Positions 26,410-35,066 are shown, counted from the first letter of the stretch. The stretch: DNA of 64,000 nt from Desulfobacter sp. (GCA_028768525.1 CP054837.1:5080001-5144000); one strand, 5' to 3'. Numbers and translations: made by a program. The notes: generated from the sequence alone by a model not told the origin.

Positions 26410-27753
26410 ATGTATCCAAGCAGTACACATATCAGCATCATTTTTTCACGGGGATGGATTGTCACCTTTGCCTCGGCCGCCCTGGGCCTTGCCCTGGGCA
26501 TCCTCTATGTATGGAGCGTCATTAAATCGGGGATTCCCGACGCCTGGGGCTGGTCCCATGCCGACAAGGCGCTTCCCTATTCAACCATGGCCATTGTCTT
26601 CTCATTTGTCATGGTGCCGGCGGGCCGGCTCCAGGACCGGTTCGGACCCCGGCCCATCATCCTGGGCGGGGGGCTTCTGGCGGGTCTGGGCTGCATCATT
26701 GCAGGCGTCAGCAACGGGTCCCTCATGGGCTATGTGGCCGGTTTCGGTGTCATGGCCGGCATGGGGGTGGGCAGCGCCTATTCCGCGTTGACGCCGGCCA
26801 CCATCAAGTGGTTTCCCCCCGAGAAAACCGGGCTCACCGCAGGCATTGTGGTGGCCGGATCGGGCATGGCCCCCCTTCCCCTGGCCCCGCTCACGGCCTG
26901 GCTCTTAAAGGCCTTTTCCGTGACAACGCCGGAGGGCGTTGTCCATGCCGGGATCGGGCCGGCCATGATCGCCCTGGGGGTGCTGCTCTGGATCGCCACC
27001 CTGGGCCTGGTCTGGTTCATCTATAATCCGCCCATGGGATTCAAGCCTCCCTCAAATCCGGGAAAACAAGGCCCGGGGCTGGGTGACCATGAGTTCACCT
27101 GGCAGCAGATGCTCGGCACCGCCCAGTTCTGGCTCATGTTTGTCATGTATTTTTCCGGCGCTTCCGCCGGCCTGGTATTCATCGGCACGGCCGCCCAGCT
27201 GGGCCGGGAGGTGCTGGGGGAGATGGCCTTTTTTGCCGTGGTGGTCATTGCCGCCGGCAATACCCTGGGGCGGATCCTGGCCGGGGTTGTCTCGGACAGG
27301 GTGGGCAGGCAGCCGGCGCTCTTTGCCGAATTCACCTGCCAGGCCGCCGTTGTGGGCGCCCTTTATCTGCTGATGAAAACCGGGGGACCTTCCTGGATGG
27401 CCGTGCTGGCGGTGATGTTCATGATCGGGCTCAATTACGGGGCCAACCTCACCATTTTTCCGGCCGCCTGCAAGGACTATTTCGGCATCCGCAACTTCGG
27501 GCTCAACTATGGCTGCCTCTTTACGGCATTTGGCGCGGCCGGCCTGATCATGCCCTGGCTCAACGGCCTGATCCGGGATCTCACCGGGAAAACCGACCTT
27601 TCCTATTTTCTGATCATGGGACTATTGGTCCTTTCCGCAGCCCTGGCATTGATCAGCCGGAATCTGGGGGCACCCTCCCTGAAAAACAGCCCCATGAAAA
27701 AAAAGGAAAACCCCCAAAACGCCCGTTCATTCGCACTTGACTCAGGAGACTGA
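26410..27753 (+). CDS. MFS transporter, oxalate/formate antiporter-like
   Basis: This 447-residue carrier has about 12 membrane segments. The N-terminal half (GLALGILYVWSVIKSGIP, then FGPRPIILGGGLLAGLGCIIAGVS) resembles OxlT-type major facilitator proteins for small carboxylates. A second MFS signature, GRILAGVVSDRVGRQPALF, follows in the C-terminal half. A polar C-terminal tail is Lys-rich. It stands between two soluble enzymes on the same strand and ends six bases before the next gene. The substrate is unknown. Confidence 0.85.
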   Translation: MYPSSTHISIIFSRGWIVTFASAALGLALGILYVWSVIKSGIPDAWGWSHADKALPYSTMAIVFSFVMVPAGRLQDRFGPRPIILGGGLLAGLGCIIAGVSNGSLMGYVAGFGVMAGMGVGSAYSALTPATIKWFPPEKTGLTAGIVVAGSGMAPLPLAPLTAWLLKAFSVTTPEGVVHAGIGPAMIALGVLLWIATLGLVWFIYNPPMGFKPPSNPGKQGPGLGDHEFTWQQMLGTAQFWLMFVMYFSGASAGLVFIGTAAQLGREVLGEMAFFAVVVIAAGNTLGRILAGVVSDRVGRQPALFAEFTCQAAVVGALYLLMKTGGPSWMAVLAVMFMIGLNYGANLTIFPAACKDYFGIRNFGLNYGCLFTAFGAAGLIMPWLNGLIRDLTGKTDLSYFLIMGLLVLSAALALISRNLGAPSLKNSPMKKKENPQNARSFALDSGD

Positions 27754-27758
27754 ACCCT

Positions 27759-28574
27759 ATGGCCATTATTACTATTTCAAGGGGAACATTCGGCGGCGGA
27801 AAAGCCGTTGCCCAGGCCGTTGCAGAACGGCTGGACTATAATTGCATCAGCCGCGAGATCATCGTAGGGGAAGCCGCCCGGGCCTTTGACATGCCGGAGA
27901 AAGCCCTGAACGATTCCATTTTAAAGGCCCCCGGCCCCCTGGGACTGAAAACCAATAGGATCATCAGCAATGTCAGGTTTCTGAGGGCCGCCCTCATTGA
28001 AAAAGGCCGGGACAATAAAATGGTCTACCACGGCTACGGCGGCCACCTCCTGCTCAAGGGGATGCCCAACCTGCTCACCGTCAAGGTGGTGGCCGGCATG
28101 GACTACAGGATCAGCCATGCCATGGAAAATGAAGGGTTCACAAAGGAGGAGGCCCTTGCCCACATCATTGAGATGGATAAAAACAGGGACCACTGGGCCC
28201 GGGCGGTCTGGGGGGTGGAACAGGCGGACAACACCTGTTTCGACCTCATGGTCAATCTGGACCAGATCAGTGTGGAAGGGGCCGCGGATGTGATTGTCCG
28301 GGCCGCCCGGGAACCGGCCTTCCAGGAAACCGAGGCCCACCGGCAGAAGCTGGAAGACGAACTCATCGTCTCCAGAATCTGGGCCCGGATCATTAAAAAC
28401 AAACCCACCCGCTTTGTCCAGATCCATCTCTACGCCAACAAGGGCCAAGTCACCATCACCGGCGACCTGGGCTCCAATAAATTAAAGGAGGCGGTGGTGA
28501 ATATCGCCAGGGAGACCCAAGGGGTGCAAAAAGTGGAGAACCAGCTCAATATCGGATCCAGCTGGCTCTGGTAG
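27759..28574 (+). CDS. Cytidylate-kinase-like protein with C-terminal BON-like domain
   Basis: This 271-residue protein begins with a P-loop of the cytidylate-kinase-like type (ISRGTFGGGKAVAQAVAERL) and keeps the YNCISREII segment typical of that family. From about residue 220 a BON-like domain follows (QIHLYANKGQVTITGDLGSNKLKEAVVNIARETQGVQKVENQL). Known cytidylate kinase phosphorylates CMP, but members of this branch often occur in other contexts and a regulatory kinase role is possible. A CAGGAGA site precedes the ATG, six bases after the MFS gene. Confidence 0.8.
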   Translation: MAIITISRGTFGGGKAVAQAVAERLDYNCISREIIVGEAARAFDMPEKALNDSILKAPGPLGLKTNRIISNVRFLRAALIEKGRDNKMVYHGYGGHLLLKGMPNLLTVKVVAGMDYRISHAMENEGFTKEEALAHIIEMDKNRDHWARAVWGVEQADNTCFDLMVNLDQISVEGAADVIVRAAREPAFQETEAHRQKLEDELIVSRIWARIIKNKPTRFVQIHLYANKGQVTITGDLGSNKLKEAVVNIARETQGVQKVENQLNIGSSWLW

Positions 28575-28643
28575 GATATCCCGAAGTTGCCGCCGAAGAT
28601 CCGGCAGGTCCATTGTTGAGATCAAATTTTTGATCCGCACCGG

Positions 28644-29516
28644 TCAGGAAATCATGTCCTGAAAATTGCCCCCGAGAATCCGCTCCCGGATGCTCCGGTT
28701 CGGAAACATCACGGCCAGCCGGCCTTTAATAAAACCGTTGTCAAACAAACCGTCCGGGTCTTTTGTTCCGAAAGGCCCGTCAGAACCGAAAATACAGCGC
28801 TCCGCCCCCAGCGCGTCCACTGCGCTGCGGGTAATTGCTTCATCCACATAGGCATCGGCGGAAAGGTCCACATAGATATTTTGGCGATGCCGGATGGTTT
28901 CCCATCCATCCTTGAAACCGGGAAAGGCGGCATGGGCCAGGATAAGCTTGAGTTCAGGCAGTTCATTCGCCAGGGGCATGAAATCCCCGTGCGTTCCGAA
29001 CCCCGGATGGATCAGCAGGGGCATGCCCTTTGCCGCCGCTTTTTCCGCCACGGGCAGCAGGGCCTCGGGTGCATAGCGGTGCCAGAAGGGATGGGCCTTG
29101 ATGCCGATGAACCCCGGGCAGCCTGCCCATCGGTCCATTTCATCCAGGGGATCATGGTTCCCCTGGGGGTTAACGAAGATCCATCCCAGGAATCTGTCCG
29201 GATATTCGGCCAGGGCTGCGGCCACCGGCGCATTGTCCGGGGCCGGATATATTTTCAACGGGCCTGAGGGCAGGCGGATATCCCCCTCGGGGGTGAACCG
29301 GGTCAGCAGACGTTCGGCAATTCCCCGGAGTGGGCGGTGAATCAGCAGAAACCGCAGCAGCCTCAGTTGAAATTCGTCGGGATGGGGAAAAGGATCGCAC
29401 ATGTTGGGGATGAGTGCGGTTTTGTCGATCCCGTGCCGGTCCATTTTTGCCAGGAGATTTTCAAGGGGCTGGATTCTCGGGTCGAGGTGGTAGTGGGCGT
29501 CTATGATCATGGTCAA
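28644..29516 (-). CDS. Amidohydrolase_2-family metal-dependent hydrolase/decarboxylase
   Basis: This 290-residue TIM-barrel enzyme of the ACMSD/amidohydrolase_2 group shows the metal-binding pattern: HYH at the N-terminus (DAHYHLD), IKAHPFWHRY, LLIHPGFGTHG, LILAHAAFPG and the late Asp in FGSDGPFG. The family contains hydrolases and non-oxidative decarboxylases of hydroxybenzoates such as gamma-resorcylate. Near transhydroxylase genes, a ring hydrolase or decarboxylase is plausible but unproven. It is transcribed divergently from the hdr-sdh operon, with the solitary IS21-type end in between. Confidence 0.8.
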   Translation of the reverse strand: MTMIIDAHYHLDPRIQPLENLLAKMDRHGIDKTALIPNMCDPFPHPDEFQLRLLRFLLIHRPLRGIAERLLTRFTPEGDIRLPSGPLKIYPAPDNAPVAAALAEYPDRFLGWIFVNPQGNHDPLDEMDRWAGCPGFIGIKAHPFWHRYAPEALLPVAEKAAAKGMPLLIHPGFGTHGDFMPLANELPELKLILAHAAFPGFKDGWETIRHRQNIYVDLSADAYVDEAITRSAVDALGAERCIFGSDGPFGTKDPDGLFDNGFIKGRLAVMFPNRSIRERILGGNFQDMIS

Positions 29517-29530
29517 TTTCCCGGTCCTTT

Positions 29531-29588
29531 TTGATTGTCTTATTTTTCAGGAATTTAAATTATCGTTCGCTGGGAATTATAAATGACG
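29531..29588 (-). repeat. Solitary copy of the IS21-type terminal sequence
   Basis: This 58-base stretch aligns with 2587-2642. The last 17 bases (GGGAATTATAAATGACG, 29572-29588) are identical, and the inner blocks TTGATT, GGAATTT and TCGTT recur at the same spacing. No transposase gene accompanies it. It lies 15 bases upstream of the amidohydrolase start, so it may be a remnant of a deleted element that now forms part of a promoter region. Confidence 0.65.
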
Positions 29589-29641
29589 ATTAAGGCATTT
29601 TCAATGTTGAGTTTTCTCGAACAGGTTGTTAAATTGAGTTG

Positions 29642-29690
29642 ATGGCTGTTGGTTGCTCCAGTAGCAACCTGGCAGCCATTTTTTTTATTT
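29642..29690 (+). terminator. Strong Rho-independent-type hairpin ahead of the hdr-sdh operon
   Basis: ATGGCTG-tt-GGTTGCT and AGCAACC-tgg-CAGCCAT pair around a short loop and are followed by eight T residues (29679-29686) on the plus strand. No plus-strand gene ends nearby: the previous one ends at 28574. It could insulate the operon, derive from the lost IS copy, or act as an attenuator in the leader. Confidence 0.8.
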
Positions 29691-29745
29691 GTAGGGCGTA
29701 AGTTAAGGAATCAGTACAAAAAATTTACCTAAAACGAGAGTAGAA

Positions 29746-30153
29746 ATGACATTACGAATCAATGGAGAATCTATTTCTGTTCCATCAATCAGAAAGCTGA
29801 AAGAGCTGAGCGGTGAGAATGTGAAATTGTGTATGCAATGTGCAACATGTACGGGGATGTGTCCAATGGCTGAAGAAATGGACCTTTCGCCCAGGCAGGT
29901 TATGCACCTCATACAATTCGGTCTTGAGAATAAGCTCGCCGATATCAATAGCTATTGGAAATGCGCGTCGTGCCATGCCTGCACGGCAAAGTGCCCCAGG
30001 GGTATTGATATTGCGGAAGTTATGGAGGCCCTCAGGCAGAAGGTTCTCAGAAAAAGTAAAAACAGGATCAATCTTTCAGAAATACCCAAAGAAGATATAC
30101 GAAAGATGCCCCAGATGGCCTTTGTTGCCGGGTTTAGAAAGTTTACGAGTTAA
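29746..30153 (+). CDS. HdrC-like two-cluster ferredoxin subunit
   Basis: This 135-residue FeS protein has two complete [4Fe-4S] motifs, CMQCATCTGMCPM (residues ~28-40) and CASCHACTAKCPR (~67-79), spaced as in HdrC. A C-terminal helical region follows. HdrC passes electrons to HdrB in heterodisulfide reductases and related modules. It opens a four-gene operon HdrC-HdrB-SdhB-SdhA, eight bases before the next start. The upstream ribosome-binding site is weak. Confidence 0.88.
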   Translation: MTLRINGESISVPSIRKLKELSGENVKLCMQCATCTGMCPMAEEMDLSPRQVMHLIQFGLENKLADINSYWKCASCHACTAKCPRGIDIAEVMEALRQKVLRKSKNRINLSEIPKEDIRKMPQMAFVAGFRKFTS

Positions 30154-30161
30154 GGAGCACA

Positions 30162-31010
30162 ATGAAGATTAGCTATTATCCCGGGTGCACACTGAAGACA
30201 AAGGCCAAAAACCTTGATATGGCCGCCGTTGCTTCACTTGAGAAACTCGGTGTTGAAGTAGAAGAAATTGATAGATGGAATTGTTGCGGAGCCGTATATT
30301 CGCTCACCGACGATGACTTAATCCATATGGTCGGCCCCGTGCGCAACCTGATACGGGCAAAAGAGCAGGGGGCTAAAAAACTAGTTACACTCTGTTCCAT
30401 GTGTTACAACACGCTGGCCCGGGCCAACGCGCTCATGAGAACCAATGAAGTCAAGCGTGACACCATTAACCGCTTTATGGATGAGGAAATTGACTACTTT
30501 GGCGAAGTCGAAGTGGTTCATTACCTCACCTTATTAAAAGATGAAATCGGCTGGGATGCCGTCAAAGAGAAGGTGGTGACGCCCCTGGAAGGGCTAAGGG
30601 TTGCCCCCTATTACGGCTGCACCCTGCAGCGGCCCGCATCCGTCGGCATCGAACCCCATGGCAGTTATGAACTCATGACAGGCATGCTCGAGGCCATCGG
30701 CGCTGAAGCAAAACAATTTACCGCAGCGGATAAGTGCTGCGGTTCCTACCAGGTTCTCACGGCCCAAGGCGGCGCCGACAGGACATCGGGCGTCATCATG
30801 GACAGTGCAAAAGAGGCCGGCGCGGAAGCCATTGCAACCAGTTGCCCCCTTTGTGAGTATAACCTGCGCAAACAGGATGGATTACCTGCCTATTATTTTA
30901 GTCAGCTGCTGGCAGTGGCACTTGGTGTGGAAAAAGACCTTTGCCATTTTGAATTAAGTGCACCGGCAGCCTTGGAATTGCTTGAAATTAAAAAGTACCT
31001 GGCCGCTTAG
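30162..31010 (+). CDS. HdrB-like protein with two CCG domains
   Basis: This 282-residue protein contains two cysteine-rich CCG modules: YYPGCTLKTK...WNCCGAV...LCSMCYNTL, and YYGCTLQRP...KCCGSYQ...SCPLCEYNL. In HdrB these bind noncubane FeS clusters. In SdhE/MfrE-type proteins a similar subunit replaces the cytochrome b anchor of succinate dehydrogenase or fumarate reductase. The latter reading fits its place directly before sdhB- and sdhA-like genes. AAGGAG precedes the ATG. Confidence 0.88.
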   Translation: MKISYYPGCTLKTKAKNLDMAAVASLEKLGVEVEEIDRWNCCGAVYSLTDDDLIHMVGPVRNLIRAKEQGAKKLVTLCSMCYNTLARANALMRTNEVKRDTINRFMDEEIDYFGEVEVVHYLTLLKDEIGWDAVKEKVVTPLEGLRVAPYYGCTLQRPASVGIEPHGSYELMTGMLEAIGAEAKQFTAADKCCGSYQVLTAQGGADRTSGVIMDSAKEAGAEAIATSCPLCEYNLRKQDGLPAYYFSQLLAVALGVEKDLCHFELSAPAALELLEIKKYLAA

Positions 31011-31028
31011 TGGTGGTGAAACGGAGAT

Positions 31029-31820
31029 ATGATTATGTGTGAACTAGATACAAAAGCGCCAAAAATCGCCACAGGGGACAGGGCTATTTTACCCGAGGGC
31101 GCCAGGACCATCCCCATATTTGTCATGGGGAAACAATATGATGTTCCTGAAACCCTGACAATAATGAAGGCCATGGAATTTGCCGGGTTCAAATTCCTGC
31201 GCGGCTCAGGCTGCCGGGGGGGGATTTGCGGTGCCTGCCCAACGGTTTACCGCAAAGCCGGCGATTACAAGCTCTACTACGGATTGGCCTGCCAGACCGT
31301 GGTTGAACCGGATATGTATTTGGCGCAAATCCCTTTCTTTCCCGCCAATCGGGCGGCCTTTGATCTTGAGGCGCTGGAAGGAAGTGTAGACACCATCCAT
31401 GCATTATACCCGGAACTTTTCAGATGTGTTGCCTGTAACCAGTGTACAAAAGCATGCCCCATGGATGTGGACGTACTGGGCTACATCTCTGCAATAAAAC
31501 AGGGGCAGATTGAAAAGGCCGCACGCCTTTCCTTTGACTGTATTCAGTGCGGCCTGTGCGCCAGCAGATGTATGGGGGAAATTCCCCAATACCATGTGGC
31601 CCAATTGGCCCGCAGGATTTTTGCGCGGTACATACAGCCCCAGGCAGAACACCTTGCCAAACGTGTACAAGACATTGAAGCAGGAAAGTATGACCCCATG
31701 CTGGATAAGCTTAATGGAATGGATAGGGAAGCCCTGGAAAAACTCTATGTAGAACGGGAAAGAGAGCCGGAGTTCGCCCCGGCCGGTGAGTGGCTTCCGA
31801 AAGATACATCAAACCTGTAA
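31029..31820 (+). CDS. Succinate dehydrogenase/fumarate reductase FeS subunit (SdhB/TfrB-like)
   Basis: This 263-residue protein has an N-terminal [2Fe-2S] motif (SGCRGGICGACPTVY, with a further CQT) and two C-terminal cluster motifs, CVACNQCTKACPM and CIQCGLCASRC. This is the cluster arrangement of SdhB/FrdB and TfrB proteins. It follows the HdrB-like gene by 18 bases and precedes the flavoprotein by 29. It would relay electrons between the flavin and the HdrB/HdrC pair. Confidence 0.9.
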   Translation: MIMCELDTKAPKIATGDRAILPEGARTIPIFVMGKQYDVPETLTIMKAMEFAGFKFLRGSGCRGGICGACPTVYRKAGDYKLYYGLACQTVVEPDMYLAQIPFFPANRAAFDLEALEGSVDTIHALYPELFRCVACNQCTKACPMDVDVLGYISAIKQGQIEKAARLSFDCIQCGLCASRCMGEIPQYHVAQLARRIFARYIQPQAEHLAKRVQDIEAGKYDPMLDKLNGMDREALEKLYVEREREPEFAPAGEWLPKDTSNL

Positions 31821-31849
31821 GTTTAAGAAAACCAGTTGAGGAGAATACC

Positions 31850-33526
31850 ATGGCTTATACACCAGAAATGAAGGAATTAATAAAAAGGGTTGAGGCAACC
31901 CGGCCCGCCCGCCTTGAAAAAGCCCGGAGGGAAGAGCACTATCCCGCCCTTACAATGGCTCAAAGAGAAGAGGTTTTAAGCAAATTTCATCCCGATTACC
32001 AGGAGGATGGAAAACGCACCGTGGCTGTGGGTCCCAATAAGGGGGACACATACCAGGAGGGCGTTGCAGCCCTTCTTGAATCAAAATCCGTTGTCCGCCC
32101 GGACAAAGTGGATTTAACAAAAGTCGACCATGAAACCGATGTCCTGGTTATCGGCGGCGGTGGCGCCGGCACCTCTGCGGCGCTCATGGCCGCTGAAGGC
32201 GGCTGCAAGGTCATTATTGCCACCAAGCTCCGCCACGGGGATTCCAACACGGTGATGGCGGAAGGCGGCATCCAGGGCGCCACCCATGAAGGGGACTCCC
32301 CCTATTACCATTATCTGGATACCATTGGTGGCGGCCATTTTACCAACCAGCGTGATTTGGTGGCGGCGCTGGCAAATGATGCCCCCCTTTCGATTGCCTG
32401 GCTGGAAAAGCTTGGCATGATGTTTAACAAGTATGAAGACGGCCGCACCGTTGTCCGTCACTGCGGCGGCTCTTCAAGAAAGAGACTGCAGTCATCAGGG
32501 GATATGACCGGTGCGGAGATCATGCGGGTGGTCCGTGATGAGGTCCGCAACAGATCCGATCTCATTACCACCCTGGAGTTCAGCCCGGCCGTTGAGCTGC
32601 TGCTGGACGATGACGGGAAATGCGCCGGCGCCATTTTGATGAACATGGAAACCAAGGAGTTCTCCATTGTCAGGGCAAAGGCGGTGGTCATTGCAACCGG
32701 CGGTTTCGGCCGCCTGCACATTAAAGGGTTTGCCACCACCAACCACTATGGCGCCACCATGGACGGGGTGGTCATGGCATACAGGGCAGGGGTTGGCAAC
32801 AAATCCCTTCACTCGACCCAATACCATCCCACAGGAACCGCCTACCCCGAGCAGAATGTGGGGCTCCTCATCACTGAGAAGGTTCGCGGGCTGGGCGCCC
32901 ATGTATTAAACATTGACGGTGAACAGTTCTGTTTTCCCCTGGAGCCCCGTGATGTGGAATCTGCCGAGCTCATCTGCGAAGCCATGGAAAAGGGAAAAGG
33001 GATCATGACGCCCACAGGCCGTGTGGGGCTGTGGCTTGACTCGCCCATGATTGATGAACTCCACGGGCCGGGAACGGTGAAAAAAGAACTGCCCGCCAAG
33101 TTCATCCAGTTTGAGCGCCACGGCATCGATATCTCCAAAGAGCCGATGCTGGTATACCCGACCCTGCATTATCAAAACGGCGGCATCAATGTAAACGGCA
33201 ACTCCGAAACTGTCGTGCCCGGATTGTATGCAGCCGGCGAGGCCATTGGCGGCGTCCACGGCGAGAACCGCCTCATGGGCAATTCACTGCAGGACATTAT
33301 CACCTTTGGCCGCAGGGCTGGGGTTAATGCGTCCAAATATGTAAATGCAGGCGTTGAGTTAAAGAATCTGTCACTTGATCATGTGGTCAATTTTGAAAAA
33401 GAGCTGGAAGAAGCCGGTGTAACCGATCCTAAGGTTGCACCCATTGTGCTTCCCGACTACTCCACCGATGAAGTTGCCGAAAACCGCTGGCCGGATGCCC
33501 TTACCGACGGCGTTCCCGGCGTGTAA
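31850..33526 (+). CDS. Succinate dehydrogenase/fumarate reductase flavoprotein (SdhA/FrdA-like)
   Basis: This 558-residue FAD enzyme interconverts succinate and fumarate or a close analogue. It has the dinucleotide-binding motif VLVIGGGGAGTSAALMAAEGG, QYHPTG, and the late HYQNGGINVNG plus GLYAAGEAIGGVHGENRLMGNSL blocks of the family. I use ATG 31850 with a GAGGAGA site; a longer frame starts at 31790 inside sdhB. The N-terminal ~85 residues before the FAD motif are longer than usual and charged. No cytochrome b or membrane-anchor gene is present. Confidence 0.9.
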   Translation: MAYTPEMKELIKRVEATRPARLEKARREEHYPALTMAQREEVLSKFHPDYQEDGKRTVAVGPNKGDTYQEGVAALLESKSVVRPDKVDLTKVDHETDVLVIGGGGAGTSAALMAAEGGCKVIIATKLRHGDSNTVMAEGGIQGATHEGDSPYYHYLDTIGGGHFTNQRDLVAALANDAPLSIAWLEKLGMMFNKYEDGRTVVRHCGGSSRKRLQSSGDMTGAEIMRVVRDEVRNRSDLITTLEFSPAVELLLDDDGKCAGAILMNMETKEFSIVRAKAVVIATGGFGRLHIKGFATTNHYGATMDGVVMAYRAGVGNKSLHSTQYHPTGTAYPEQNVGLLITEKVRGLGAHVLNIDGEQFCFPLEPRDVESAELICEAMEKGKGIMTPTGRVGLWLDSPMIDELHGPGTVKKELPAKFIQFERHGIDISKEPMLVYPTLHYQNGGINVNGNSETVVPGLYAAGEAIGGVHGENRLMGNSLQDIITFGRRAGVNASKYVNAGVELKNLSLDHVVNFEKELEEAGVTDPKVAPIVLPDYSTDEVAENRWPDALTDGVPGV

Positions 33527-33556
33527 TTTTACACCAAGGCGTTAACAGCGATACGG

Positions 33557-33594
33557 GGAGGTATTGTGGGTGTCCATGATACCTCCTCTTTTTC
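33557..33594 (+). terminator. Rho-independent terminator of the hdr-sdh operon
   Basis: GGAGGTAT (33557-33564) pairs with ATACCTCC (33579-33586), followed by TCTTTTTC. It stands 30 bases after the flavoprotein stop. Confidence 0.85.
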
Positions 33595-33734
33595 ATCCCT
33601 GGCATTTTATAGAACGTTCCCGATCACCGAGTGCAAAAGGCTTCCACAAAACTTTGTATGAGCCTCTTACCTCCGCAAACCACAGAAAAAGAAAAAGCCA
33701 CGGCCTTTTGCATCCGGTGTATTGGGTGGTTCTA

Positions 33735-34139
33735 TCATTTCTTCCAAAGAGTTATCTCTGCATTATCTGTACTGGCTTTAATTATTTCCTCGTAATTTAT
33801 ATCAGGAAAGCGTGTCTTAAACACATCCCAAAGTTGGTCAAAGCCTTTAGCCTCACTTGGAATTGAGCATCCTATTTCGCCACCAAGAAATAAATACCAC
33901 TCGTCCGGTTGTAAAGGTCCTTCGTCAGTTGTAACAAGTCGAATTTCAGTTATCTGGTTCCACCTGATTGATTCTCTTTTACGTTTTGGATGTTCGCAGG
34001 CTAAGCCATCTTCTGAAATGATTACAGTGTATGGGCCACCTGGAGTTGTTTCCCATACTTCTTTCTTCCGACCTTTGAGATTCAAAAATACTATTGTCGC
34101 GATTACTAAGAATAAAAAAATAAGAATTATTGACTTCAC
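33735..34139 (-). CDS. Hypothetical membrane-anchored protein
   Basis: This 134-residue protein has one N-terminal hydrophobic segment (IILIFLFLVIATIVFL) followed by a basic patch, so it is probably anchored in the membrane. The globular part contains IRWNQITEIRLVTTDEGPLQPDEWYLFLGGE, resembling small conserved hypothetical proteins that I cannot name. Its AT-rich composition differs from the neighbouring metabolic genes, which suggests acquisition. It stands alone on its strand. Confidence 0.65.
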   Translation of the reverse strand: MKSIILIFLFLVIATIVFLNLKGRKKEVWETTPGGPYTVIISEDGLACEHPKRKRESIRWNQITEIRLVTTDEGPLQPDEWYLFLGGEIGCSIPSEAKGFDQLWDVFKTRFPDINYEEIIKASTDNAEITLWKK

Positions 34140-34378
34140 AGTTTATGCCTTATGATAGAACAAGTAGTTGACCGGTTCCGTCTATCTGCGTGATATGCGA
34201 AGCAGGATATCTCCACATTTGCAATAATATCCGATCAGTCCATACAATTTATAGCCGGATAACATGATGATTTTATTGATATTGACCTCAGATATCACAC
34301 GGAGATACCACTTAATGGTACGAGATCACCATATCCCCTGCCAGGTTCGGATATAAACCTCCGTTGCAGATTCCCGGC

Positions 34379-34684
34379 TTAAACAGGTTCCAGAATTTTT
34401 ACGGAAACGCCCGCCACCATATCCTTGGTCTTTTTCTGGTACTCCACCATATGGGGGGCGGCCAGGTGGGCTTTAAGGGCTTCGGGGCTTTCCCATTTTT
34501 CGATGATGGTGACGATTGTGCTGTCGGTTTCCTGGATGGGAAGTCCGGTGGGCAGGTCCTTTGCCGGCTCGTATCCCAGACACCCTTTTTCCTTGAGCAC
34601 GTGGGGGACATTGGCTTTGAAAATATCGATGAATGCGTCGAGGAACTCTTCTTTGACTTTTATGGAAGCAAGGACATGGATCAT
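34379..34684 (-). CDS. ABM-domain protein, putative quinol monooxygenase (YgiN-like)
   Basis: This 101-residue protein of the antibiotic-biosynthesis monooxygenase fold starts with MIHVLASIKVKEEFLDAFIDIFKANVPHVLKEKGCLGYE and ends with the typical HLAAPHMVEYQKKTKDM segment. Members act as small cofactor-free monooxygenases or bind hydrophobic ligands such as quinols. In an anaerobe the role could be ligand binding or quinone repair. A GGAG lies upstream of the ATG. It diverges from the cobalamin riboswitch. Confidence 0.85.
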   Translation of the reverse strand: MIHVLASIKVKEEFLDAFIDIFKANVPHVLKEKGCLGYEPAKDLPTGLPIQETDSTIVTIIEKWESPEALKAHLAAPHMVEYQKKTKDMVAGVSVKILEPV

Positions 34685-34828
34685 GAGAATCTCCTGTATT
34701 GTGAAACAGATGGGCCTACGGTATCAGGTCTGCATGAATTTGAAAACGGAAATTTGACCGGCTCAAAAGAATAGGGGATGAATTGACTTTCAAAAACAGA
34801 TCGGATATGACCAGACACGGCTTGTGGT

Positions 34829-34991
34829 GACAGGTATTGGAAATTTCGATATCGGTTGAAAAGGAAAGATGGTGTGACTCCATCACGGACCCGCCGCTGT
34901 GACCGGGGACGATAGCCGCAATCATGCCACTGTTTTAACCGACGGGAAGGCGCGGTTCATCGGATGATCCGGAAGTCAGAAGACCTGCCTC
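34829..34991 (+). promoter_or_regulatory. Cobalamin (B12) riboswitch aptamer
   Basis: The conserved core is plain: GACTCCATCACGG, ACCCGCCGCTGTGACC, GGGGACGA, TGCCACTG, GGGAAGGCG, and the B12 box AGTCAGAAGACCTGCC (34974-34989). ACAGGT near 34830 pairs with ACCTG of the B12 box to close the structure. These are the hallmark blocks of the adenosyl/methylcobalamin riboswitch, in order and at normal spacing. It is on the strand of the genes 35238-39562, about 250 bases upstream of the first start. Confidence 0.92.
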
Positions 34992-34998
34992 AAAGCGT

Positions 34999-35066
34999 GG
35001 TGCCGTGGATCCCGAGGAGACGGATCCGGGCCCGAAAGGATGGAATACGGCACCCCGGGCATTTTT
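34999..35066 (+). terminator. Riboswitch expression-platform hairpin
   Basis: GGTGCCGT (34999-35006) pairs with ACGGCACC (35047-35054), with an inner GGATCC/GGATCC stem (35007-35012 and 35022-35027). It is followed by CCGGGC and five T residues. It directly follows the B12 box, so cobalamin binding probably controls transcription termination here. The rest of the leader to 35237 holds no gene that I can see. Confidence 0.7.
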
